DNA from: Paraburkholderia silvatlantica
GTDB taxonomy: Bacteria > Pseudomonadota > Gammaproteobacteria > Burkholderiales > Burkholderiaceae
Direction: 5' to 3'
NCBI RefSeq assembly: GCF_003096715.1
Contig: NZ_QEOL01000018.1
Span: 1-64,000, forward strand
Length of the DNA: 64,000 bases
Shown here: positions 52,151-60,031 of the stretch, in pieces
Layout of the letters: every line of letters begins with the position of its first letter
Numbering within the stretch: position 1 is the stretch's first letter
Translations under genes and position numbers: made by a program
Notes under the pieces: model-generated
Told to the model about the DNA's origin: nothing
The model's database searches: none
What the model saw: only the letters and a program-made list of their open reading frames with translations

Positions 52151-53184
52151 CGTTCGTCGTGCTCACCGTTGGGAATGCCTTCTATCGGACACTCGGCGGT
52201 GCCCGGCGTTGTCCGCGTAAGCGCTTCCACCGCTTGCCGCGTGCCTTCGGGATTCGTTACCCAGTTTCGGTAGAACCCGAACGGACACGCAGCGACCCCG
52301 TTTGCGCCGTCGCCGGAATGGATCGTACCCGTGTAGCCGCGATGCAGCAGCTTGTATAGATGATTCTGCGACTGCATGTTGCGTCGGGCATCGCGAATCA
52401 TGCTCAGGGAAAGTTCGGCGTACTGCACGCCCATCTCCTCCTCGCCACATTCGCCGAGCGTACGCCCATCGAAGCCGACGATCGCCGAATGGCCGAAATA
52501 CGAATACACGCCGTCCCAGCCCGTGGCATTCGCCACGGCCACATACGTGTTGTTCATCCACGCCATGGCTTTCGCGACCATCACCTGCTGCTCCTTGGCC
52601 GGGTACATGTAGCCCTGGCAGCGCACGATCAGTTCCGCGCCGCCCATGGCGCAGTCGCGCCAGATCTCCGGATAGTTGCCGTCGTCGCAGATAATGAGGC
52701 TGATCTTGAGGCCCTTCGGCCCGTCCGTCACGTAGGTGCGATCGCCGGGATACCAGCCTTCGATCGGCGTCCACGGCATGATCTTGCGATACTTCTGCAC
52801 GATCTCGCCGCGATTGTCGATCAGCACGAGCGTGTTGTACGGCACCTTGTGCGGATGCGCCTCGTGGCGCTCGCCGGTCAGCGAAAAGACGCCCCACACG
52901 TTAGCCTTGCGGCACGCGGCGGCGAAGATGTCGGTTTCCTCGCCGGGCACCGTGGACGCCGTATCGAACATTTCCTGCCGGTCGTACATGATCCCGTGCG
53001 TCGAATACTCGGGGAAGACCACGAGATCCATGCCCGGCAATCCCTGCTTCATGCCGACCACCATCTCGGCAATTTTCCGCGCGTTTGCGAGCACCTCGGC
53101 CTTCGTGTGCAGACGCGGCATCTTGTAGTTGACGACCGCGACCCCCACACAGTCGCGGCTGCTCGAAATATCACCATGTCTCAT
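52144..53184 (-). CDS. amiE: Aliphatic amidase (acylamide amidohydrolase)
   Basis: A 346-residue nitrilase-superfamily enzyme, exactly the length of Pseudomonas aeruginosa AmiE. The catalytic residues fall at the same numbers: E59 (VVFPEYST), K134 (KYRKIMPWTP), E142 and C166 (LIICDDGNYPEIWRDCAMGG). It hydrolyses acetamide, propionamide and similar amides to acid plus ammonia. It is the last gene of the amide/urea operon, 26 bp after fmdB. Its end overlaps the amino acid ATPase gene on the other strand by 7 bp. Confidence 0.95.
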   Translation of the reverse strand: MRHGDISSSRDCVGVAVVNYKMPRLHTKAEVLANARKIAEMVVGMKQGLPGMDLVVFPEYSTHGIMYDRQEMFDTASTVPGEETDIFAAACRKANVWGVFSLTGERHEAHPHKVPYNTLVLIDNRGEIVQKYRKIMPWTPIEGWYPGDRTYVTDGPKGLKISLIICDDGNYPEIWRDCAMGGAELIVRCQGYMYPAKEQQVMVAKAMAWMNNTYVAVANATGWDGVYSYFGHSAIVGFDGRTLGECGEEEMGVQYAELSLSMIRDARRNMQSQNHLYKLLHRGYTGTIHSGDGANGVAACPFGFYRNWVTNPEGTRQAVEALTRTTPGTAECPIEGIPNGEHDERH

Positions 53185-53210
53185 AGTGTGTGTTCTCCTG
53201 AATAGTCAGA

Positions 53211-53546
53211 TCAATGACTGATCATCCACGGCCGCCCCGCCGGCCGCTTGAGGCCGCCGGACGGCGCGCCCACGAGCTTCGAGCCGCCGCCCGAGCAGCA
53301 GCTACAACCGGCGCGATGGCGCAGCGGCGGCCCGTCGCCGGACTGACGCGGCGCATGTGCTGCGCGCTCGTTCGCCGCGTGCGCATGACGACGCGTGCCC
53401 GCCATCAACGCGAGCGACGGCGCGCTGATCACGCGCGATCCTTCTCCGCCGCAATCGGGGCAGCGGCACGGCTTTTCGCGGTCGGCAATGCGGCGCATGA
53501 CGGCGAACGGGCCGCAGCTCGCGCATTCGAAGTCGTAAATCGGCAT
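53211..53546 (-). CDS. fmdB: FmdB-family zinc ribbon protein
   Basis: A 111-residue protein beginning MPIYDFECASCGPFAVMRRI with the two-pair zinc ribbon CASC and CRCPDC of the FmdB family. A lower-complexity tail has a cysteine cluster (GCSCCSGGG). FmdB was first seen beside formamidase in Methylophilus and proposed to be regulatory; its role is still unproven. Here it sits between formamidase and amidase genes, 25 and 26 bp away. Confidence 0.88.
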   Translation of the reverse strand: MPIYDFECASCGPFAVMRRIADREKPCRCPDCGGEGSRVISAPSLALMAGTRRHAHAANERAAHAPRQSGDGPPLRHRAGCSCCSGGGSKLVGAPSGGLKRPAGRPWMISH

Positions 53547-53571
53547 GACAGGTTCCTCGTGTGACGATCGA

Positions 53572-54810
53572 TTACGCTTTTGCGAGATCGGGCGAGCACG
53601 GCAGATCGACGCCGCCCTTGATGTGCTGGATCGGGCCATCGGCATTCGGCCGAATGTCGAAGTCGAAAATCTGCGTGGGCAGCCACAACGTCGCGCATGC
53701 GTTCGGAATATCGACGACACCGCTGATATGCCCTTGCACCGGCGCGCAACCGAGCAGCGAATACGCCTGCGCGCCCGAATAGCCGAACTTCTTCAAATAC
53801 TCGATGGCGTTCAGGCACGCCTGGCGGTACGCAACGGTCACGTCGAGATAATGCTGGCCGCCCTGCTCGTCGACGGAAATGCCTTCGAAGATCAGATAGT
53901 CGTTGTACGTCGGCGTGATCGGGCTCGGCTGGAACACAGGATTGCGAATGCCGTATTTCGCCATGCCGCCCTTGATGAGATTCACGCGCATATGCACCCA
54001 GCCAGCCATTTCGATGGCGCCGCAAAACGTGATCTCGCCGTCGCCCTGGCTGAAGTGCAGGTCGCCGACGGAGAGACCCGCTCCATCCACGTAGACGGGG
54101 AAAAACACCTTCGACCCGCGCGACAGGTCCTTGATGTCGCAATTGCCGCCGTGCTCGCGCGGCGGCACGGTGCGCGCGCCTTCGGCGGCGGCCTTGTCGC
54201 GCGCGTCGCCTTCGAGCTTGCCCATGTGCGCCGTGGCCGCGAACGGCGGATTCGCCAGCGGCGGCACGCGCTCGGGCGCGCTCGCGATCAAACCGGTTTC
54301 GCGCGCGTTCCACGTTTCGAGCAGCTTCGGATCAGGCAGGCAGCCGATCAGGCCCGGATGAATCAGCCCCGCGAAATTCACGCCCGGAATATGGCGCGAA
54401 CTCGTATACACGCCATGGAAGTCCCAGATCGACTTTTGCGCGTCGGGGAAATGATCGGTGAGAAACCCGCCGCCGTTCGACTTCGCGAAGAAGCCGTTGA
54501 AGCCCCACTGGCTGTCCGGCTTCGCGCCGATATCGAGCAGATCGACCACGAGCAGGTCGCCCGGCTCCGCGCCGCGCACGCCCACGGGGCCCGAGAGAAA
54601 ATGCACGATCGAGAGGTCGATGTCGCGCACGTCGTCGGCGCTGTCGTCGTTCTTGATGAAGCCACCGGTCCAGTCGTAGGTTTCGAGCACGAAGTCGTCG
54701 CCGGGATCGACCCAGCAGGCTATGGGAATGTCCGGATGCCAGCGGTTGTGGACCTGCTCGTTTTCGTAGGCGGACTGGTTCAGGTCGACCTTGATGAGAG
54801 TTTCGGGCAT
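53572..54810 (-). CDS. fmdA: Formamidase
   Basis: A 412-residue acetamidase/formamidase family enzyme, the usual length. Seen: MPETLIKVDLNQSAYENEQV, NRWHPDIPIACWVDPGDDFV, GDLLVVDLLDIGAKPDSQWG, NFAGLIHPGLIGCLPD, and GGNCDIKDLSRGSKVFFPVY. It hydrolyses formamide to formate and ammonia in the cytoplasm. AAGGAG lies nine bases before the ATG. It follows urtE by 48 bp in the same operon, which links short-chain amide uptake and hydrolysis. Confidence 0.93.
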   Translation of the reverse strand: MPETLIKVDLNQSAYENEQVHNRWHPDIPIACWVDPGDDFVLETYDWTGGFIKNDDSADDVRDIDLSIVHFLSGPVGVRGAEPGDLLVVDLLDIGAKPDSQWGFNGFFAKSNGGGFLTDHFPDAQKSIWDFHGVYTSSRHIPGVNFAGLIHPGLIGCLPDPKLLETWNARETGLIASAPERVPPLANPPFAATAHMGKLEGDARDKAAAEGARTVPPREHGGNCDIKDLSRGSKVFFPVYVDGAGLSVGDLHFSQGDGEITFCGAIEMAGWVHMRVNLIKGGMAKYGIRNPVFQPSPITPTYNDYLIFEGISVDEQGGQHYLDVTVAYRQACLNAIEYLKKFGYSGAQAYSLLGCAPVQGHISGVVDIPNACATLWLPTQIFDFDIRPNADGPIQHIKGGVDLPCSPDLAKA

Positions 54811-54858
54811 TGCATTCGCTCCTTGGTTCGAAGGTTGTCAGGTAATGAGGCTCGGCGT

Positions 54859-55548
54859 TCACACGGAGAGGTATTCGCGAATGCGGTCGGTGTCGCCGGC
54901 GTCGCGCGTGCTTTGATGCACGAAGCGCCCGCCCTCGATCACGAAGAGCCGGTCCGCGACGTCGAGCGCGAAGCTCAGCACCTGCTCCGACACGACAATG
55001 GCAATATTGCGTGTCTGACGAATCTGGTTGAGCGCCTTTGCGATGTCCTTGATCACGGACGGCTGGATGCCCTCGGTCGGTTCGTCGAGCAACAGCACTT
55101 TCGGGTCGGTCGCGAGCGCGCGCGCGATGGCGAGTTGCTGCTGCTGGCCGCCCGAGAGATTGCCGCCCTTGCGACGCCGCATGTCGAACAGCACGGGAAA
55201 CAGCGCGTAAATGTCGTCGGGTATGCGTTGGCTCTGCGCGTTTTCGAGTCCCGTCTGAATGTTTTCTTCGACGCTCAGCGAAGCGAAAATCTGCCGCCCT
55301 TGCGGCACGTAGCCGATGCCCTTCGCGACGCGCCGGTAGCTCTCGTCCTTCGAAACGTCGGCGCCGCCCACGCGCACCGTGCCGCGATTGGCAGGCAGCA
55401 TGCCGATGAGCGCCTTGAAGAGCGTGGTCTTGCCCATGCCGTTGCGGCCCATCACCGCCACGCTTTCGCCGTTGGCCACCGAAAAGCCGATGCCGTGCAG
55501 CACTTCGCTCTGGCCATAGCTCACGACGAGATCGTCGACTTCCAGCAT
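54859..55548 (-). CDS. urtE: Urea/amide ABC importer ATPase UrtE
   Basis: A 229-residue LivF-type ATPase. Walker A is GRNGMGKTT, signature LSGGQQQQLAIARAL, Walker B VLLLDEPTEGIQPSV. The last two phrases are typical of UrtE. One of two ATPases of the importer. In Methylophilus an equivalent transporter (fmdDEF) near formamidase takes up short-chain amides and urea. Confidence 0.9.
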   Translation of the reverse strand: MLEVDDLVVSYGQSEVLHGIGFSVANGESVAVMGRNGMGKTTLFKALIGMLPANRGTVRVGGADVSKDESYRRVAKGIGYVPQGRQIFASLSVEENIQTGLENAQSQRIPDDIYALFPVLFDMRRRKGGNLSGGQQQQLAIARALATDPKVLLLDEPTEGIQPSVIKDIAKALNQIRQTRNIAIVVSEQVLSFALDVADRLFVIEGGRFVHQSTRDAGDTDRIREYLSV

Positions 55549-55590
55549 GATGTGTCCTCCGTTCAGTCGTTCTATCGTTCAGTGGCCGGC

Positions 55591-56334
55591 TCAGTGGCCG
55601 AGATAAACGTCGATCACGCGCGGATCGGCCTGCACCTGTGCCATCGGGCCTTCCGCGAGAATCTTGCCCTGGTGCATCACCGTGACCTTGTGGGCGATAC
55701 GCTCGACGAACGCCATGTCATGCTCGATCACGATCATCGAGCGATTGCGGCAGATGCGGTCGAGCAGCTCGGCGGTCAGTTCGCGCTCGCGCACGCTCAT
55801 TCCCGCAATCGGCTCGTCGAGCATCAATAGTTCGGGATCCTGCATGAGCAGCATGCCGATTTCGAGCCATTGCTTCTGGCCGTGCGAAAGCAAACCGGCT
55901 TCCAGATCGAGCGATGCAGCAAGGCCGATTTCGTCGGCGACGGCGCGCACGCGGTCGGCCACTTCGTCGTCCTCGCGATACGCGAGCGCGCCAAACACGC
56001 TGCGTCCGCGCGGAAACGACACTTCGAGGTTCTGCGCGACACTCAGGTTTTCGTAGATCGAGGGTGTCTGGAACTTGCGGCCGATGCCCTTGCGCACGCG
56101 CCGGAATTCCGCGAGCTTCGTGATTTCCTCGTTGCGGAACTTGATGCTGCCCGCCGTTTCCTTCGTCTTGCCGCAAATGAGATCGAGCAGCGTCGTCTTG
56201 CCCGCGCCGTTCGGTCCGATCACGACGCGCAGTTCGCCGCGTTCGAGATAGAGATTGAGCGAATCGATCGCCTTGAAGCCGTCGAATGACACGGTGAGAT
56301 CTTCGATCGCCAGCAGAAAGTCGGTGTTGCTCAT
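55591..56334 (-). CDS. urtD: Urea/amide ABC importer ATPase UrtD
   Basis: A 247-residue LivG-type ATPase. Walker A is GPNGAGKTT, with KFQTPSIYENLSVAQNLEVS after it, the signature region LLSHGQKQWLEIGMLLMQDP, and Walker B LLMLDEP. The SHGQKQWLEIG wording, in place of LSGGQ, is a hallmark of UrtD. It starts 3 bp after the urtC stop. Confidence 0.92.
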   Translation of the reverse strand: MSNTDFLLAIEDLTVSFDGFKAIDSLNLYLERGELRVVIGPNGAGKTTLLDLICGKTKETAGSIKFRNEEITKLAEFRRVRKGIGRKFQTPSIYENLSVAQNLEVSFPRGRSVFGALAYREDDEVADRVRAVADEIGLAASLDLEAGLLSHGQKQWLEIGMLLMQDPELLMLDEPIAGMSVRERELTAELLDRICRNRSMIVIEHDMAFVERIAHKVTVMHQGKILAEGPMAQVQADPRVIDVYLGH

Positions 56335-56337
56335 GCC

Positions 56338-57507
56338 TCATGCCCCCTTGTTCGCCGCGCCGAGCCAGCGCCGCACGCGCGGCCGCACATGCTCTTCGTA
56401 GAGGCCCGCGAGCCCGTTCGGAAACGCCATCACCACGCCGATGAACATCGCCGCCATCAGGTAGAGCCAGAGATTCGGAAAGCTCTCCGAGAACCAGCTC
56501 TTGCCGAGATTGACGAGAATCGCGCCGTACACCGCGCCCACGAGCGACATGCGCCCGCCGATCGCCGCGTAGATCACCATCTCGATCGACGGCACGATGC
56601 CGACGAACGACGGCGACATGAAGCCGACCTGCAGTGTGAACATCGCGCCGCCGATGGCCGCGAGCAGCGCCGCGAGACAGAAAGCGAACACCTTGAACAT
56701 GGCGACGTCGTAGCCGGAAAAGCGCACGCGGTCCTCCTTGTCGCGCATCGCGAGCAGCAGCGTGCCTGCCTTGCTGCGCTGAACCCAGCGGCAGGCGAGC
56801 AACGCGCCGATCAGCAGCACCGCGTTGACGAAATAGAGAACGAGCTTCGCATGGTCGGTGCGAATGTCCCAGCCGAGCAGCGTGCGCAGGTCGGTGATGC
56901 CGTTCACACCGCCCGTATAGCCTTGCTGGCCGATGATCAGCACCGAGAGAATCAGCGCGACGGCCTGTGTGATGATCGCGAAGTACACGCCGCCCACGCG
57001 CCGCTTGAACATGGCGTAGCCGATCACGAACGCGAGCGCCGTCGGCACGACGAGCACCGCGAGAATCGAGAACGGCAGCGAGTGGAAGGGCTTCCACCAC
57101 GCGGGCAGCGCCGTGAGCTGGTTCCAGTCCATGAAGTCGGGAATGCCGGGCGTGGTCTGCGTGTGCGTCGCAGCCGGGTCGGACGCTTCGAGCTTGAGGA
57201 ACATCGCCATCGCATAGCCGCCGAGCCCGAAGAACACGCCCTGCCCCAGGCTCAGCACGCCGCCGTAGCCCCACGCGATCACGAGGCCCATTGCCACGAA
57301 CGCATAGGTCAGGTACTTGCCCATGAGGTTCAGGCGAAACGTGTCGAGCGCGAGCGGAAACACGATCACGATCAGCACCGCGAGTATCGCGATGCCCGCA
57401 TAGCCCGACGCGTCGAGCCGCGCCGCGACCGCGCGCCAGCCGCCCGGCGCCGCGCCGGGACCGGATCGCGGGGAGACGCCGCCCGCCGCGGGTTGGATGG
57501 GTTCCAT
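56338..57507 (-). CDS. urtC: Urea/amide ABC importer permease UrtC
   Basis: A 389-residue LivM-type permease with about ten spans. Family blocks: YLTYAFVAMGLVIAWGYGGV, LSLGQGVFFGLGGYAMAMFL, GYTGGVNGITDLRTLLGWDI and AIGGRMSLVGAVYGAILVNL. The ATG at 57507 is chosen: GGAGA sits six bases upstream, whereas an ATG at 57513 would lie too close to it. It pairs with UrtB. Confidence 0.9.
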   Translation of the reverse strand: MEPIQPAAGGVSPRSGPGAAPGGWRAVAARLDASGYAGIAILAVLIVIVFPLALDTFRLNLMGKYLTYAFVAMGLVIAWGYGGVLSLGQGVFFGLGGYAMAMFLKLEASDPAATHTQTTPGIPDFMDWNQLTALPAWWKPFHSLPFSILAVLVVPTALAFVIGYAMFKRRVGGVYFAIITQAVALILSVLIIGQQGYTGGVNGITDLRTLLGWDIRTDHAKLVLYFVNAVLLIGALLACRWVQRSKAGTLLLAMRDKEDRVRFSGYDVAMFKVFAFCLAALLAAIGGAMFTLQVGFMSPSFVGIVPSIEMVIYAAIGGRMSLVGAVYGAILVNLGKSWFSESFPNLWLYLMAAMFIGVVMAFPNGLAGLYEEHVRPRVRRWLGAANKGA

Positions 57508-57574
57508 GTCCATCTCTCCGTACAAGTGAAACAGTGAATGAGCCGCGCGCCTGACCGCGCGCCCGGCAACGCCC

Positions 57575-58492
57575 TTACACGCGCCGCACCTTCGAGGCGA
57601 ACAAACCCTGCGGACGCAGCATCAGGATCACGACAACGGTCAGCAGCGTGAGCACGCGCGCGATCGAGCCCGAGAGGAAGAACTCGCTGATCGACTGCAT
57701 CTGCGCGATGCCGAACGCCGAGGCCACGGTGCCGAGCAGGCTCGCTGCACCGCCAAACGTGACGACGAGAAACGAATCGACGATATAGAGCGAGCCGCTC
57801 GTCGGCCCGGTAGAGCCGATCGCCGTGAACGCCGCGCCCGCCACGCCCGCGATGCCGCAGCCGATGGCGAAGGTCATGCGGTCGGTACGGCGCGTGTTGA
57901 TACCCGCCGCGTTCGCCATCGGCCGGTTGGCGACCGTGGCGCGCACACGCAGCCCCCAGCGCGAGCGATAGAGCGCGAGCAGCAAGCCGCCCGTCATGAG
58001 CAGCGCGAGTCCCATCACGAACATGCCGCTTACGGGAATGTCGAGCCCCTGCGCCGGCTCCCACGAACCCATCAGCCAGTCGGGCAGCGCGGGGCTCACT
58101 TCCTTCGGCCCGAAGGTCGAGCGAAACACCTGCTGCATGCCGAGGCTCAAGCCCCAGGTGGCGAGCAGCGTATCGAGCGGACGTCGGTAGAGATGCCGGA
58201 TGAGCGCCCACTCGGCAAGCCAGCCCGCCGCAAACGCCAGCCCGAACGCCGCGAAGATCGCGAAGAAGAAGTAGACCGGCGTGAACGCGTGCCAGACGTT
58301 CTGCGCGAACCACGAAAATATGTAGACGGTGTAGGCGCCGATCGTCATGAATTCGCCGTGCGCCATGTTGATCACGCCCATCTGGCCGAAGATCACAGCC
58401 AGACCGAGCCCCATCAGGAGCAGGACGCTGAACAGGCTCAAGCCGGCGAAGCCCTGCATCAGCGTGATGTTGAAAATGTCGGTAGCGGACAT
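57575..58492 (-). CDS. urtB: Urea/amide ABC importer permease UrtB
   Basis: A 305-residue LivH-type permease. LLMGLGLAVIFGQMGVINMA and HGEFMTIGAYTVYIFSWF are the classic N-terminal blocks. LDTLLATWGLSLGMQQVFRS and GGAASLLGTVASAFGIAQMQ follow. It ends in an arginine-containing tail, SKVRRV. Fifty-five bases separate it from urtA. Length is normal. Confidence 0.92.
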   Translation of the reverse strand: MSATDIFNITLMQGFAGLSLFSVLLLMGLGLAVIFGQMGVINMAHGEFMTIGAYTVYIFSWFAQNVWHAFTPVYFFFAIFAAFGLAFAAGWLAEWALIRHLYRRPLDTLLATWGLSLGMQQVFRSTFGPKEVSPALPDWLMGSWEPAQGLDIPVSGMFVMGLALLMTGGLLLALYRSRWGLRVRATVANRPMANAAGINTRRTDRMTFAIGCGIAGVAGAAFTAIGSTGPTSGSLYIVDSFLVVTFGGAASLLGTVASAFGIAQMQSISEFFLSGSIARVLTLLTVVVILMLRPQGLFASKVRRV

Positions 58493-58547
58493 CGAGCGCT
58501 CCTCGCGCGGCGGCGCATGGCATCGCCGCGCAGCTTCGGTTGACGGA

Positions 58548-59822
58548 TTACATGTAGCCCTTCGGGAACGGATTCGGCTGGATCGGTTGCGCCGACTGGG
58601 CGACGACCTTGAACTGGCCGTCCGCCTGGCCCTCGCCGATCAGAGAACGGCTCCACAGGTGATGGTTCGCGTCGACCTTGGCGTAGCCCTGCGGCGCGTT
58701 GCCGACCTCGATGCCCGCCGACGACGCCACGACCTTGTCCACGTCGAAGCTGCCCGCACGCTCGCACGCGGCCTTCCAGATCCACGGGCCGAGATACGCG
58801 GCCTGGGTGACGTCGCCGATCACGGCCTTCTGCCCGTAGCGCGCCTTGAATGCCGCGACGAACTTCTTGTTGTTGTCGTTATCGAGCGACTGGAAGTACT
58901 TCATCGACGAATAGAAGCCCGCGAAGTTGTCGCCGCCAATGCCGAGCACTTCGTCTTCGGTCACCGAGAGCGTCAGCAGGAACTGCTTTTGCGGCGTAAT
59001 GCCAGCGGCTTTCAGTTGCTTGTAGAACGCCACGTTCGAGCCGCCCACCACGGTCGCGAAGATGCAGTCGGGGCGCGCGAGCTTGATCTTGTTCATCAGC
59101 GAATTGAATTCGGTCGTGCCGAGCGGGTAATACTCTTCGCCCACGACCTTCGCATGCAGATGCTGTTCGATATGCCGGCGCGCGATCTTGTTCGAGGTGC
59201 GCGGCCAGATATAGTCCGAGCCGATCAGGAAGAACGTCTTGGCTTTCTTCGTATTCGACGCCCAGTCGAGCGCCCAAAGAATCTGCTGGGTGGCTTCCTG
59301 GCCCGTGTAGAACACGTTCTTCGACTGCTCGAGGCCTTCGTAGAAGGTCGGGTAGTAAAGCAGGCCGTTATCCTTCTCGAACACTGGCAGCACCGCCTTG
59401 CGCGAAGCCGAGGTCCAGCAGCCGAACACCGCGGCGACGTGGTCGTTTTCGAGCAGCTTCTTCGACTTCTCCGCGAAAGTCGGCCAGTCGGAGGCGCCGT
59501 CTTCCTGAATGATCTGGATCTTGCGGCCGAGCACGCCGCCCATCGCGTTGATCTGCTCGATCGCGAGGTGTTCGGCCTGAATCGAGCCGGTCTCGGAGAT
59601 CGCCATCGTACCCGTAGCCGAATGCAGTTGACCCACCGTTACCGTCGTGTCGGTCACGGCGAGGCCCGTGGTGTTGACCTTCGCCGTGGGCGGCGTTTGC
59701 GCAAACGAGGTGCGCGGCATGCCGAGCGCCATCAGCGGCGCGGCGGCGAGGCCGCCGATCAGTTTGCGGCGCAACGGCGACGGCATGCGGGCATCGTCAT
59801 CGATTCGGTCGTCTGCGGACAT
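58548..59822 (-). CDS. urtA: Urea/amide ABC binding protein (UrtA/FmdD-like)
   Basis: A 424-residue periplasmic binding protein of the branched-chain amino acid-like family, UrtA group. The signal (MPSPLRRKLIGGLAAAPLMA) has paired arginines and may use the Tat route. Mature blocks: VGQLHSATGTMAISETGSIQ, VLGRKIQIIQEDGASDWPTF, AAVFGCWTSASRKAVLPVFE, and NALLYYPTFYEGLEQ-like DNGLLYYPTFYEGLEQS. The ATG at 59822 has AAGGAG nine to eleven bases upstream, and a GTG three bases earlier is less likely. First gene of the eight-gene amide/urea operon. Confidence 0.9.
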   Translation of the reverse strand: MSADDRIDDDARMPSPLRRKLIGGLAAAPLMALGMPRTSFAQTPPTAKVNTTGLAVTDTTVTVGQLHSATGTMAISETGSIQAEHLAIEQINAMGGVLGRKIQIIQEDGASDWPTFAEKSKKLLENDHVAAVFGCWTSASRKAVLPVFEKDNGLLYYPTFYEGLEQSKNVFYTGQEATQQILWALDWASNTKKAKTFFLIGSDYIWPRTSNKIARRHIEQHLHAKVVGEEYYPLGTTEFNSLMNKIKLARPDCIFATVVGGSNVAFYKQLKAAGITPQKQFLLTLSVTEDEVLGIGGDNFAGFYSSMKYFQSLDNDNNKKFVAAFKARYGQKAVIGDVTQAAYLGPWIWKAACERAGSFDVDKVVASSAGIEVGNAPQGYAKVDANHHLWSRSLIGEGQADGQFKVVAQSAQPIQPNPFPKGYM

Positions 59823-59906
59823 CACGTTCTCCTTATCGGGCGCCCTGCGCTTTGTGCCAGGGCTGGGTCGAGGTTGGACGCAATGTAGAAGGCCAAATTG
59901 GCAACC

Positions 59907-59930
59907 GGAATACGTCGATTGACGTATTCC
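59907..59930. promoter_or_regulatory. Perfect 10-bp inverted repeat, divergent operator
   Basis: GGAATACGTC (59907-59916) and GACGTATTCC (59921-59930) flank GATT. It sits 84 bp before urtA and 101 bp before the sensor kinase gene, which are transcribed away from each other. A dimeric regulator, most simply the response regulator encoded at 63417 onward, could bind here and control both directions. Confidence 0.65.
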
Positions 59931-59942
59931 CCGCTATCGCAC

Positions 59943-59958
59943 TGGAATGTAACTTGCA
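59943..59958 (+). promoter_or_regulatory. Possible sigma54 promoter
   Basis: TGGAATGTAACTTGCA has GG and GC separated by exactly ten bases, as sigma54 requires, and TTGCA matches the -12 box. The -24 box (TGGAA) lacks the usual CAC. It would drive the kinase gene, with the inverted repeat just upstream. Chance occurrence is quite possible. Confidence 0.3.
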
Positions 59959-60031
59959 TTGGACGTCGATCCCGCGCGGCCCTGCCGTTTGCACCGTTCG
60001 CGCCGCTTTCGCACCAATCCGGATCATCTTC

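Noticed and set aside
59860..59900. Sigma54 promoter for urtA (TGGCAC on the minus strand)
   Set aside because: TGGCAC is present, but GG and GC are eight bases apart rather than ten.
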